This document shows, piece after piece, positions 34,601 to 43,343 of a DNA stretch of 64,000 bases; within the stretch, counting starts at the first letter, position 1, and every line of letters begins with the position of its first letter. A model generated the notes under the pieces. The model was not told the origin of the DNA, searched no databases, and was given only the letters and a program-made list of their open reading frames with translations. The stretch is from Verrucomicrobiaceae bacterium (GTDB lineage: Bacteria > Verrucomicrobiota > Verrucomicrobiia > Verrucomicrobiales > Verrucomicrobiaceae). The stretch spans positions 1,488,001-1,552,000 of the forward strand of contig JABTUN010000001.1 of NCBI GenBank assembly GCA_015075365.1, given 5' to 3'. Both the position numbers and the translations under genes were made by a program.

Positions 34601-37572
34601 CCGGCGCGGTGGCGGACGGGCCGGGCACCGGCGCGGAGTCGCTCACCTACACCGGCACGAATGTGATGAGGCTCATGGGCACGGGCACTTACACCGGCAC
34701 GACCACGGTCAACACGGCGGGCGGCATCTTGCGCACCACTTCGACTGGCAGCCTCGGCGCGGGCAATGTGGTGGTGGTGCAGGGGACACTGGAACTTCAA
34801 AACACCGCGCAGACCGTCGGCACCGTCACCTTTGGCTCCACCACGACCACCGCACAGACGACGGCGGCCACGATCACGCTGGCGGCAGGCACCACGCTGA
34901 CATTGACAGGGAACCTGACCGCCAATGACAACGTGAACACCCAGGCGTCCTTCCTGACCGGCGGCACGGTCGATCTCAACGGCGTCCGCACCTGGACGGT
35001 GGACGACAGCGCGGGCGTGGATGCGGATCTCACCGTTTCCTCCGTCATTCAGAACAGCGGCGCCGGCACCTTCACCAAAAACGGCACAGGCCGCCTGGTG
35101 CTGAGCGGGCACAACACCTTTGCGGATGTGTTTGCCGTGGGCGACGGCATCGTCCGCATCCAGCACGCGAACGCGCTCGGCACGACGGCCGGCGGCACCA
35201 CGGTGAACAGCGGCGACGCGCTCGAAATTGACGGCGGCATCACCGTGGCGGGGGAAAGCCTGCTGCTCAACGGCACGGGGCCCGCCGCCACCGGCGCGCT
35301 GCGCAGCGTCAGCGGCATCAATGCCTGGACGGGCGTCATCGACCTGGCCGGAGATGCGCGTATCAATGCCGACGCCGGCTCGCAGCTCACCGTCGGCGCG
35401 ATCACGGCTGGCGGCACCTCCCGTGACATCACCTTCGGCGGCGATGGCGATCACATCGCGTCCGGGAGGATCGGCTCCGGCGGCACCAATCCGGTCGATC
35501 AAGTGTACAAGGACGGCGCGGGCACCCTCACGCTCGGCAGCGCGGCCAATGACTTCACCAGCACCCTCAACATCAACAACGGCATCGTGAAGCTGGGTGC
35601 CTCGCAGGTCATACCCGACGCAGAAAACGTCACGATCAACAAGGGCGTGCTGGAATTGAATGGATTCACCGAGACCATCGCCGCGCTCGCCCTCGGCGCC
35701 ACCACGACGACAGTCGCGGGCAACGCCTCCAGCGTGATCGACACGGCGGGCGGCGGCATTTTGCGCCTCACGAACAACGTCACCTACCACACGGGCAGCG
35801 GCGGCTTTGAGAACGCCCAAGGCCTCATCTCCGCCAACCTCGATGTCAACAACTCGACCCGCACCTTCACCGTGAACGACAACACCACGCTGGCGGTGGA
35901 CTTGGTGGTTTCCGGTGCGATCAGCAACAGCGGAGCATCGGCCGCCGGGCTCACCAAGGCGGGGCTGGGCACGCTCGTGCTCTCCGGCGCGAACACTTAT
36001 AACAGCACGACCACCATCAGCGCGGGCACCCTCAAGCTCGGCGCTGCCAACACCCTGCCGAACACCACGCTCTCCCTCGATCAACGTGTGGGCGGCGCCT
36101 CCACGCTCGATCTCGCCGGCCACAGCGATGAGATCGGCGCGCTCAACCTCAGCTCCACTGGCAGCACGGCGGCGAATTCCGTCAACCAGATCATCGACTC
36201 CGTAGGCGGCAGCGTGCTGAAACTCGGTGGCAACGTCACCTACAACTCGGGAGCCAGCGGCTTTCACAATGCAACCGCTCTGGTCTCCGTGAACATCGAC
36301 CTCAACGGCACGACCCGCACGTTCACCATCAATGACAGCACCAACGCGGCTGATGACACCCTCGTTTCCGGCGTCATCAGCAACAGCGGGGCAGCCGCGG
36401 GCCTGAGCAAGAGCGGCGCGGGCGTGCTGGTGCTCTCCGCCGCGAACACCTACGACGGCACCACCACGATCAACTCCGGCGTCATCCGCGCGGCGCACAA
36501 CCAGGCCTTTGGCACGGTGGCGGGCGTCGCCCTGAACAACACGGGCGGCACGCTGGAACTGGCGGACGGCATCACCATCGACCGCGCGCTCAGCGTGACC
36601 AATTCCGGCGGCAACAAGGTGCTGCGCCTCCAGGACGGCGCGGCCAGCGCCACCTACTCCGGCGACATCAGCATTCTGGACGGCACTGCGGGTGAATTCG
36701 ACGTCGCCGCGCCAACCGGCGGCACGCTCACACTGTCCGGTGTGATCAGCGGCACTGCCGCCGCAGGACTGAGCACGGAAGGCCAAGGCACGATCGTCCT
36801 CACCGGTGCCAACACCTACACCAGCGCCACCAACGTCAACGCGGGCGCGCTCCAGGTCGGTCAGGCTGGTGTCGGCCAGACCGGCACGGGAAATGTCAAC
36901 GTCGCCAGCGGCAGTACCATCCTGGGCACCGGCATCGTGCGCGGCACGAACGTCACCCTCGCGGACGGCTCCACGCTGCGCCCCGGGGATGGCCCCGCGG
37001 ACTCCAGCCACGGCACGCTGACCTTCACGCCCGCCAGCGCCAGCGGTGCCACGCACGACCTTCAGGGCACCATCGTGCTCGGCATCACCAGCGCGACCCA
37101 TGTGGATGCCTCCTTTGGCGGATTCACCATCGGCAGCACTGATTACAACACCTGGGTGGACGGCATCAGCGGGACCGGCGGGCACGACCGCCTCCTCTTT
37201 ACCAATCCAGACACCGGCACCGGCTACACGCTGAATTTCCTGACTGCCACCGGCGCGCTCCAGGTCGTCGGCAGCGGATTCACCCCGCAGGGCGGCCAGG
37301 TCTTCCATCTCCTCGACTGGGGCACGCTGGTGACGGCCAATTTCACCGGATTCAACTTCAACACCGGCTACCTCGTGGGAAATGGCGACGAAGGCGCGGA
37401 CCTCAACCTGCCTGATCTCACCGGCACCGGGCTGCTGTGGGACTTCAGCCGCTTCACCACGTCTGGAAACATCGTCGTGGTGCCGGAGCCCTCACGGGCC
37501 CTGCTGCTCGCCGCCGGGCTGGCCGCGGTGATCGCGAGGCGGCGGCGGAACCGCTCCAACGCGCATGATTGA
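31603..37572 (+). CDS. Giant autotransporter-type beta-strand-repeat protein with PEP-CTERM tail
   Basis: The 1989-residue protein has a leader (MRALWCLLILGTPLPGA after a short MTTPS), then many passenger-type repeats ending in GTGTLVLSGANTYTGTTTI-like motifs (autotransporter-associated beta-strand repeats) that would fold into a long beta-helix. Two blocks of about 180 residues beginning HANALPGG (at 32166 and 32716) are clearly related, as are two blocks near 33720-34140 and 34250-34690 sharing RTITLNGTGRTL and GNKLVLGGLVL. The C-terminus VVPEPSRALLLAAGLAAVIARRRR is a PEP-CTERM sorting signal (motif, hydrophobic span, arginine cluster), not an autotransporter barrel, so it is probably processed by exosortase. 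Likely a surface adhesin or matrix protein. Confidence 0.88.
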   Translation: MTTPSMRALWCLLILGTPLPGATLLWNGGGTDDNWSTALNWSGTAFTAGDTLQFGGSTRLTPVNNLAADTLVGGLEFLNNTNPNISAFTLSGSRITLGGNITTNAVTGGAFNATITDVIELDLLLNDTRTITTNNNGDKTHNLTVNGSISETGGAHGIVKAGGSRLTLNSANSYTGGTSLTNGVLVLGHANALPGGTGTAGGTSGLTFAGTVNSGAILGLGAGDFTRALGTGADQVQWTGHGGFAAFGADRVVNLGGAGTTVQWDAGGFVPNNFTLVFGYGNGTDTQDSTHTLDFQNPIDLNGGTRSIRVNDGNNGGANGPARIDAVLTGGLTNSTGTGAFSKDGTGVLSLTAASTYTGQTRVNDGVVLLNHANALPGGTAVTGGTSNLRLAGNGAVVGLTAASGNFTRDLGTGVEQVQWTSGGGFAAYGVDRFVNIGGAGAQLVWGAGGFVTTGQTLTLSHVTADAMLDFQNSIDLGSATRNISIGGSNGGSFLGATVSGALSGSGGLIKSGDGNLALTAVNSTFTGQLDIQSNVLRVTKLADFGQDSSIGHGTAGVAILMSTQFRTGILEYVGSGDSSDRTFRIGTTGATHTSGATIRSSGTGALLLDAPVLNETVAGVTVARPLALGGTNTGLNTISGVIQNTDGATGVLNLVKENAGTWVLAGPNTYTGSTTLSGGTLHLNHAGTGGTSSAIGTGAFSIGSGTTIDNSSGAAITLSTANAVTWGGSFTYGGTNDLSFANGTALTTGSRTITLNGTGRTLAFGTLSATNSNTLTTNDNGTGNKLVLGGLVLAENNQARTQTLNGSADVEILGTVADGPGTGADNLSYTGNGSLKLSGSNTYTGATTLNNAAGTLTLAGSSTTSLMTLSAGTLNINHANAIGSGTLDINAGTIDNTSGAAITVATANLVTLDGNFAFGGGHDLSFANGTASTTGGRTITLNGTGRTLTFGVLSFTNSNTTTVNDAGSGNKLVLGGLVLGENNQGRTQTFTGTAAIDITGAVADGPGTGAESLTYTGTNVMRLMGTGTYTGTTTVNTAGGILRTTSTGSLGAGNVVVVQGTLELQNTAQTVGTVTFGSTTTTAQTTAATITLAAGTTLTLTGNLTANDNVNTQASFLTGGTVDLNGVRTWTVDDSAGVDADLTVSSVIQNSGAGTFTKNGTGRLVLSGHNTFADVFAVGDGIVRIQHANALGTTAGGTTVNSGDALEIDGGITVAGESLLLNGTGPAATGALRSVSGINAWTGVIDLAGDARINADAGSQLTVGAITAGGTSRDITFGGDGDHIASGRIGSGGTNPVDQVYKDGAGTLTLGSAANDFTSTLNINNGIVKLGASQVIPDAENVTINKGVLELNGFTETIAALALGATTTTVAGNASSVIDTAGGGILRLTNNVTYHTGSGGFENAQGLISANLDVNNSTRTFTVNDNTTLAVDLVVSGAISNSGASAAGLTKAGLGTLVLSGANTYNSTTTISAGTLKLGAANTLPNTTLSLDQRVGGASTLDLAGHSDEIGALNLSSTGSTAANSVNQIIDSVGGSVLKLGGNVTYNSGASGFHNATALVSVNIDLNGTTRTFTINDSTNAADDTLVSGVISNSGAAAGLSKSGAGVLVLSAANTYDGTTTINSGVIRAAHNQAFGTVAGVALNNTGGTLELADGITIDRALSVTNSGGNKVLRLQDGAASATYSGDISILDGTAGEFDVAAPTGGTLTLSGVISGTAAAGLSTEGQGTIVLTGANTYTSATNVNAGALQVGQAGVGQTGTGNVNVASGSTILGTGIVRGTNVTLADGSTLRPGDGPADSSHGTLTFTPASASGATHDLQGTIVLGITSATHVDASFGGFTIGSTDYNTWVDGISGTGGHDRLLFTNPDTGTGYTLNFLTATGALQVVGSGFTPQGGQVFHLLDWGTLVTANFTGFNFNTGYLVGNGDEGADLNLPDLTGTGLLWDFSRFTTSGNIVVVPEPSRALLLAAGLAAVIARRRRNRSNAHD

Positions 37573-37627
37573 AGGCGCGTCATGAATCGGTGTCAGAGAA
37601 ACTCCCGCCCTGTCGTTCCCAACAGCC

Positions 37628-38899
37628 ATGCACACCGCCACCAAACGCCATCTCGACCGCCGGGCCTTCCTGCGCGGCTCCGGAACCATCCTTTCGCTGC
37701 CGTTCCTTGAGGCCATGGTGCCCGCGTTTGCCACACGGGCGCAGGCCGCCGTCGCGAATCCGCCGCCGCGCTTTCTGGCGATGTGCGCCACGCTCGGCTT
37801 TCACACGCCCTTTTTGTTTCCGCAGGAAACCGGGGCGGACTACACGCTCACGCCTTACCTCGAGCCGTTGAAGGACCTGAAGGGCGATTTTTCCGTCATC
37901 TCCGGCCTCCAGCATGAGGAGCAGAATGGTGCGAACGGCCACACCTCCGAGATGACCTGGCTCACCTCCGCCAAGCACCCTGGACTCGCCGGATTCAAAA
38001 ACACGATCTCCATCGACCAGCTCATCGCGGAGCGCATCGGCTCGCAGACGCGGTTTCCGAGCCTCATCCTCGGCACTGGCAATGAATCGCTGTCGTGGAG
38101 CGCCAGCGGCGTGCCGCTCCCGGCGGAAAGCTCCCCTTCCAAGGCCTTCCAGCAGCTTTTTGTCGATGGGACGCCCGCGGAGATCGCCGCGCAGGTGCGC
38201 GGCCTGAAACGCGGTCGCAGCATCCTCGACACCGTCATGGGCCAGGCGAAAAAACTCCACGGTGAGCTTGGCAAGCGCGACCAGGAGAAGCTCGACGAGT
38301 ATTTCAGCGCCGTGCGCGACCTCGAAGGCCGCCTCGTGCAGAACGAGGAATGGGCGCAGAAACCAAAGCCCAGGATCGACGCGAAGCCGCCCACGGACAT
38401 CCAGAGCCGCACGGACGCCATCGGCAAAATGAAGCTTATGCAGGATCTCATCGTGCTCGCCCTGCAAACTGACAGCACGCGCACGATCACGCTCCGCCTC
38501 AGCGGCATGAACGCCGTGCCTGAAATCGAAGGCGTGAAGAACGACTGGCACAATCTCTCCCACCACGGCCAGGATCCCGCGAAGATCGACGAGCTGAAAG
38601 TCATCGAAACCGCCGAGTTCACCGCTTTCGCCGGTTTTTTGGCGAAATTGAAGGCGGCGTCCCTGCTCGACAGCACCGCCGTCATTTTCGGCTCCAACCT
38701 CGGCAACGCCAGCGCGCACAGCACCGCGAACATCCCGCTCGTCCTCGCCGGCGGCGGTTTCAAACACGGCCGCCACATCGCCATCGACAAGGAGAAGCAC
38801 GTCTTCTCGAATCTTTTCGTCTCTCTGGCGCGGCGCATGGGCGTGGAGACGGACAAGTTCGGCTTCAGCACCGGCGTGCTCGACATCAATCAGGCGTGA
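37628..38899 (+). CDS. DUF1552 secreted protein (first copy)
   Basis: The 423-residue protein belongs to DUF1552, a PVC/myxobacterial family of unknown function related in fold to DUF1501. The leader RRAFLRGSGTILSLPFLEAM is a twin-arginine-type export signal. Landmarks are RFLAMCATLGFHTPFLFPQETG, FSVISGLQHEEQNGANGH, SISVDQ-like TISIDQLIAERIG, and AVIFGSNLGNASAHSTANIPLVLAGGGFKHGRHI. It is followed immediately by the DUF1592 gene (stop at 38899, start at 38902), so the two are cotranscribed. A paralogous pair in reversed order lies at 59118-62805. Function is not established; association with cytochrome-bearing DUF1592 proteins suggests a joint periplasmic role. Confidence 0.88.
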   Translation: MHTATKRHLDRRAFLRGSGTILSLPFLEAMVPAFATRAQAAVANPPPRFLAMCATLGFHTPFLFPQETGADYTLTPYLEPLKDLKGDFSVISGLQHEEQNGANGHTSEMTWLTSAKHPGLAGFKNTISIDQLIAERIGSQTRFPSLILGTGNESLSWSASGVPLPAESSPSKAFQQLFVDGTPAEIAAQVRGLKRGRSILDTVMGQAKKLHGELGKRDQEKLDEYFSAVRDLEGRLVQNEEWAQKPKPRIDAKPPTDIQSRTDAIGKMKLMQDLIVLALQTDSTRTITLRLSGMNAVPEIEGVKNDWHNLSHHGQDPAKIDELKVIETAEFTAFAGFLAKLKAASLLDSTAVIFGSNLGNASAHSTANIPLVLAGGGFKHGRHIAIDKEKHVFSNLFVSLARRMGVETDKFGFSTGVLDINQA

Positions 38900-38901
38900 A
38901 C

Positions 38902-41283
38902 ATGAAGTCCCTGCTTGTCCTGCTTTTTGCCTCTGCCTCCGCATCGGCAGCGATTCCGGCCATCCAGCCCTTTCTGGAGCAAAACTGCCTCGACTGCCAC
39001 GATGGCGGGATGAAGAAGGGCGGCCTGGACCTGACCGCGCTCTCCACCGACGGCAGCGACGCCGCGGCGCTGAAAAAATGGGTGCGCGTCTTCGACCGCG
39101 TCGCCGCGGGTGAAATGCCGCCGCCGAAAAAGAAGCAGCCGTCCCAGGATGCCGTGCAGGATTTCATGGGCGCGCTGGGAGCGGACCTCGTGGCGAAGTC
39201 GAACACCCAAAAAGGCACCGTCCTGCGCCGCCTGAACCGTCGTGAGTATCAAAACACGATCAACGACCTCCTCGGCGTGAAGGTGAACATCATCGACTCG
39301 CTGCCGGAGGACGGCCGGGCGCAGGGCTTTGACAACATCGGCGAGGCGCTCTCCATCTCCGGCATCCAGATGCAGCGCTACATGGAGGCGGCCGAGACCG
39401 CGCTCAATGCCGCGCTTTATGCCGCCGAACGTCCGGAGACAACCAGGCAGACCGCCACGCTTGAGAGCGACCGCAACAAGGACAACATCGGCAAGCACTG
39501 GCTGAAGCGCGACGACGGCGCGATCGTCGTCTTCAACAACGGCGGCTTCCCCAGCACGGTGATCCCGAATCTGCGCACCCGGCACGCAGGCACCTACAAA
39601 CTACGCGTGACCGGCTACGGCTACCAGATCGAGGAACCCGCCGTTTTTGCCCTCATCACCGGCAGCTTCAATTTCCGCAATGCCGACAACGTCACGCAAA
39701 GCTTTCACGAACTGCCCGTCGGCAAGCCCGGCACGGTTGAAGTCACGCTGCATCTCGACGCGAACAAAGGCATCTGGATCAGTCCGCAGGGCCTCAACGG
39801 ACCGGATGGTCACTCGCCGTCGAAAGACGGCCCGGACAAGTATCCCGGAGAAGGCCTCGCGCTGCTTTCCGTCGAGCTCGAAGGGCCGTTCATCGATGAA
39901 TGGCCGCCGCGCGGCCAGAAAATGCTGCTCGGAGACGCAACGCTCAAGGAAGTCATGCCAGACAAGCCCTGGATGCGCGGCAAGGCGGGCTACAAACCTG
40001 TCTTCACCGCCGAGTCCGCCGATCCGGCGGGTGTTGCGCGCACCTTGCTCCCTGCCTTCATCACCGCCGCGTTCCGCCGCCCGGCCAGGCAGGCGGAAGT
40101 GGAGCCATATGTGAAGCTTTTTGACGCCGAGTTCGCCGAAAGCCGCGACTTTCTCGCCAGCATGCGCACCGCCGCCATCGCGGTGCTTTGTTCGCCTGAG
40201 TTTCTCTTCCTCAAGGAGCCCGCGGGAAAGCTCGACGACCTCCAGCTTGCCTCCCGCCTCAGCTACTTCCTCACCCGCAGCGCTCCAGACGCCGGGCTGC
40301 TCGCCGCGAGGCTCACGCAGCCCGAGGTCCTGCGTGCGCAAACCGAGCGCCTGCTCAAAGCGGCCACTTTGGAGCGCTTCGTCGCTGACTTCACCGACGG
40401 CTGGCTCAATCTGCGTGAGATCGAGTTCACCACGCCGGACAAGCAGCTCTACCCCGAGTACGATGAGCTTCTGCTCGACTCCATGCTGCGCGAGACGCGC
40501 GCTTTCATCACCGAGCTGGTTCAAAGCAACCTCGGCATCGCCAGCATCATCCAGAGTGACTTTGCGATGCTCAACAACCGCCTCGCCCGTCACTACGGCA
40601 TTCCCGGCGTCAGCGGCATCGCGTTGCAAAAGGTGAAACTGCCGCCGGACAGCAGGCGCGGCGGTGTTTTGACCCAGGCCAGCGTGCTGAAGGTCAGCGC
40701 CAACGGCACCAACACCTCGCCCGTCGTGCGCGGCGTCTTCGTCATGGACCGCATCCTCGGCATGGAGCCGCCGCCACCGCCGCCCGGCGTGCCCGGCGTG
40801 GAGCCGGACATCCGCGGCGCCACCACGCTGCGCGAGCTGCTCGACAAGCATCGCAACTCCGAAACCTGCAACGGCTGCCACCGTGTCATCGACCCACCCG
40901 GCTTCGCGCTGGAAAACTACGACGTCATCGGCGGCTGGCGCGACCGCTTCCGCAGCATCGAACAGGGGGACCGTGTCGATCTCAAGGTGGAGGGCCGCAA
41001 AGTCCGCTACAAGCTCGGCCCGCCCGTCGATGCGACCGGCGAGCTGCCCGGCGGCGCGACCTTTGCGAACATGAGCGATTTTCAAAAGATCCTCCTTGCC
41101 GGACAGGACCGCGTGGCCCGTTGCGTCATCGAAAAACTTCTCACCTTCGCCACCGGCCGTCCCATGGGCTTCTCCGACCGTTCGGAACTCGACCGTCTCG
41201 TCGCCGCGTCGAAGGCGAAGGGCCATGGCCTGCGAGACCTGGTTCACAGCGTGGTGCAGAGCGAAATTTTCCGGAGCAAGTGA
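38902..41283 (+). CDS. DUF1592/DUF1588 multi-domain cytochrome-like protein (first copy)
   Basis: The 793-residue protein has leader MKSLLVLLFASASASAA. The order is a cytochrome-like PSCyt1 region with CLDCH near residue 32, DUF1587 (LRRLNRREYQNTINDLLGV), a beta-rich region around 200-340, DUF1595 and DUF1592 (LASRLSYFLTRSAPDAGLLA, DFTDGWLNLREIE, FAMLNNRLARHYGIPGV), DUF1588 (RRGGVLTQASVLKVSANGTNTSPVVRGVFV) with CNGCH, and a C-terminal DUF1585 region ending VHSVVQSEIFRSK. Two CxxCH sites suggest two haems. The ATG at 38902 is preferred over the in-frame GTG at 38896, which overlaps the previous stop. Known only as a family typical of planctomycetes and verrucomicrobia; enzymatic role unproven. 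Confidence 0.88.
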   Translation: MKSLLVLLFASASASAAIPAIQPFLEQNCLDCHDGGMKKGGLDLTALSTDGSDAAALKKWVRVFDRVAAGEMPPPKKKQPSQDAVQDFMGALGADLVAKSNTQKGTVLRRLNRREYQNTINDLLGVKVNIIDSLPEDGRAQGFDNIGEALSISGIQMQRYMEAAETALNAALYAAERPETTRQTATLESDRNKDNIGKHWLKRDDGAIVVFNNGGFPSTVIPNLRTRHAGTYKLRVTGYGYQIEEPAVFALITGSFNFRNADNVTQSFHELPVGKPGTVEVTLHLDANKGIWISPQGLNGPDGHSPSKDGPDKYPGEGLALLSVELEGPFIDEWPPRGQKMLLGDATLKEVMPDKPWMRGKAGYKPVFTAESADPAGVARTLLPAFITAAFRRPARQAEVEPYVKLFDAEFAESRDFLASMRTAAIAVLCSPEFLFLKEPAGKLDDLQLASRLSYFLTRSAPDAGLLAARLTQPEVLRAQTERLLKAATLERFVADFTDGWLNLREIEFTTPDKQLYPEYDELLLDSMLRETRAFITELVQSNLGIASIIQSDFAMLNNRLARHYGIPGVSGIALQKVKLPPDSRRGGVLTQASVLKVSANGTNTSPVVRGVFVMDRILGMEPPPPPPGVPGVEPDIRGATTLRELLDKHRNSETCNGCHRVIDPPGFALENYDVIGGWRDRFRSIEQGDRVDLKVEGRKVRYKLGPPVDATGELPGGATFANMSDFQKILLAGQDRVARCVIEKLLTFATGRPMGFSDRSELDRLVAASKAKGHGLRDLVHSVVQSEIFRSK

Positions 41284-41386
41284 AGCGCCGTCTTTGCGAT
41301 TGACCGTCGAAGTTTTGAAGGCATTGAACGCGCGCCCGGTGCCCGGAAGAGCGCCGGTTCATCCCCCAAAAAACACCCGCGCAATC

Positions 41387-41998
41387 ATGCAAACACCCTC
41401 CGCCCCTGTGACCGTCGGCGCCATCGTGCCCGACTTCGAAATGGAAACCTATGAGCCCACGCATGGCGATTTCGGCAAAGTGTCGCTCGCCGACATCAAG
41501 AAAGCCGGCAAGTGGACGATCCTCGTGTTTTACCCGGCCGACTTCACCTTCGTCTGCCCCACGGAGCTCGCCGACCTCGCCGACCAGCAGGAAAAGCTGG
41601 CGGATCTGGGCGCGCATGTCATCGCCGTGTCCACGGACACGAAATTCGCCCACATGGTCTGGCGCAACACCGAAGGCCTGCTCAAGAACGTGAAGTACAC
41701 CCTCGCCGCCGATCCCACCGGCACCGTGAGCCGCCTCTTCGGCGTGTATGACGCCGCCACCGGCCTCGCCCTGCGCGGCACCTTCATCGTCAACCCCGAG
41801 GGCAAGCTCGTCACCTCCGAGGTGAACTTCTACAACGTCGGCCGTGACGCGGGCGAGCTTGTCCGCAAGATGGAGGCCAACGTCCACCTCATGGCCAATC
41901 CCAGCGAGGCCTGCCCCGCGAAGTGGACGCCCGGCGCGAAGACGCTGAAGCCCGGCAAGGACATCGTCGGCAACGTCGCCTCCGTGCTTTCCAAATAA
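41387..41998 (+). CDS. Typical 2-Cys peroxiredoxin (AhpC-like)
   Basis: This 203-residue thiol peroxidase reduces hydrogen peroxide and organic peroxides. The peroxidatic Cys57 is in FTFVCPTEL and the resolving Cys176 in EACPAKW, the spacing of typical 2-Cys enzymes. The ATG at 41387 gives the standard start; the frame is open upstream into the DUF1592 gene tail but without support. No AhpF gene follows, so reduction is probably by thioredoxin. It is 103 bases after the DUF1592 gene and converges on the gene 42053-43327, with a hairpin between. Confidence 0.93.
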   Translation: MQTPSAPVTVGAIVPDFEMETYEPTHGDFGKVSLADIKKAGKWTILVFYPADFTFVCPTELADLADQQEKLADLGAHVIAVSTDTKFAHMVWRNTEGLLKNVKYTLAADPTGTVSRLFGVYDAATGLALRGTFIVNPEGKLVTSEVNFYNVGRDAGELVRKMEANVHLMANPSEACPAKWTPGAKTLKPGKDIVGNVASVLSK

Positions 41999-42022
41999 GC
42001 CCGCCTGGAGTTCTACCAGCGC

Positions 42023-42053
42023 AGCCATGCGGACCTCTCCGGCCCGCATGGCT
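42023..42053. terminator. Bidirectional hairpin terminator candidate
   Basis: AGCCATGCGG (42023-42032) and its exact inverse CCGCATGGCT (42044-42053) form a 10-bp stem with an 11-base loop, filling the gap between the convergent peroxiredoxin gene and the gene whose stop is at 42053. No T-run is present on either side. Confidence 0.5.
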
Positions 42054-43327
42054 CAAGGCCGCTCCAGCAGCCGCATCCGCCACCATGCGGACTCCACAGG
42101 GAAGAACTGGCTCAAATAGACGCGGGTGAAATCATAGTGTGTCATCACGCGCTCGATGGCGGCGCGTTGAGACTGCACGAAGCCGCGATCCGGGCATAGC
42201 GTGACCACCCACGCGGCGAAGCATGGCTCACGAAGGTAATCCTTCTCAATATGCATGCGCGGCGAGGCCGCGTGCTGAAGCTTCAGGCCCGCGAGGGCGA
42301 CCGCGACAGCATCCGCCTCGCTGTGCTGGGGTTTCCACGCGGCGTTCATCACGCGCCAGTCCACGTTGAAAGGCTCCGTGCCGTTCACGTCGAACTTTTC
42401 GATGAGTGGCAGGCTTTGCGCGGCCACTCCGGCACTACGGCGCAGGCCTTCGGCATAGGCGTTTTTCAAAGCATCGTCCGTCTCCATCTCCCACAGGCCG
42501 CGCACGCAGATGACAGACTCGCTGCCGGTCCAGGAGTGACGCTCACCCTGGCCGGGATCGAAGACCATGCCGATGCGGCAGATGGCCAGACGCTCGCGCT
42601 GCCCTTTGCCGACCTTTTCATGCGCGGCGGCGAGGTAGCGCTCCTGCCACGACGCATCGCCCGTGAAGGCATGCATGGCCTTCAGGATGAACAGCAGCCT
42701 CGGCACGGCCTCCCAGGTCGGTTTGGCGAAATCACCGCGATACTTCGACGGCGGCCCGTCGGCGGGCACCTTCCACGCATGGCTTTCGAGCACCCGCACC
42801 TGCGCAATGAAACGCCGCACGAGGTCCTGCCGCTCCGCGTCATCTTCCGGCAGACCATCCCTCACATAACGCCAGATGCCGTAGAGCCACGGCGTCGTCT
42901 GATCGTTTGATCCCATGGTATAAGTCGTCCTGCCATCGGTGGCGATGCCGCGCGCGATGAAGCCGGGCGTTTTGCCGATGGTGGACACCTTGATGAGCCC
43001 GTCGATCAAGCGCCGTGCCTTGGCACGAACTTCGTCATCCTTCGTGACCAGCCATCGGCTGCACATCGCATCGAGATACAGGCCGTTGAACATCGGCCCG
43101 TCCTCATTCGGCACGCCCCAGCTCAGCGCGCTCGGCTTCATCTCGCGGCAATCCTCCGCCGTGGGCCTCACGATCTCCCCCTTGAGGCCGACATAGTCGA
43201 GGATGAGGTCATGCTCATCGACAAAGCGCCGCCACAGCTCGTCGTGCGCTTTTTCGACGGCCTGCTCAGGCGTGACGGCGGAAAGCAGGCCGGTGACAAC
43301 GAGGAAGATGAGGCAACGAATGATCAT
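42053..43327 (-). CDS. Hypothetical secreted alpha-helical protein
   Basis: The 424-residue product starts with a leader MIIRCLIFLVVTGLLSA, supporting the ATG at 43327 over the upstream frame. The mature part is rich in helices with aromatic residues (GPMFNGLYLDAMCSRWLVTKDDEVRAKARRLIDGL, TPWLYGIWRYVRDGLPEDDAERQDLVRRF, SWQERYLAAAHEKVG), a pattern seen in alpha/alpha-toroid glycosidases and related proteins. I cannot assign a family with confidence. It ends at the hairpin shared with the peroxiredoxin gene and starts 17 bases after the MATE gene stop on the same strand, so the two may form an operon. Confidence 0.65.
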   Translation of the reverse strand: MIIRCLIFLVVTGLLSAVTPEQAVEKAHDELWRRFVDEHDLILDYVGLKGEIVRPTAEDCREMKPSALSWGVPNEDGPMFNGLYLDAMCSRWLVTKDDEVRAKARRLIDGLIKVSTIGKTPGFIARGIATDGRTTYTMGSNDQTTPWLYGIWRYVRDGLPEDDAERQDLVRRFIAQVRVLESHAWKVPADGPPSKYRGDFAKPTWEAVPRLLFILKAMHAFTGDASWQERYLAAAHEKVGKGQRERLAICRIGMVFDPGQGERHSWTGSESVICVRGLWEMETDDALKNAYAEGLRRSAGVAAQSLPLIEKFDVNGTEPFNVDWRVMNAAWKPQHSEADAVAVALAGLKLQHAASPRMHIEKDYLREPCFAAWVVTLCPDRGFVQSQRAAIERVMTHYDFTRVYLSQFFPVESAWWRMRLLERP

Positions 43328-43343
43328 GATGGGACATGAATGC

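Noticed and set aside
32155..37308. Open reading frame of about 1700 codons on the minus strand
   Set aside because: It is antisense to the beta-strand-repeat protein gene, whose repetitive high-G+C codons leave the opposite frame open; the translation is arginine/alanine-rich and without family features.
39594..39606. CTACAAACTACGC resembling the sequence beside the family A repeat at 15610
   Set aside because: It lies in an ordinary coding stretch with no inverted partner; chance similarity is likely.
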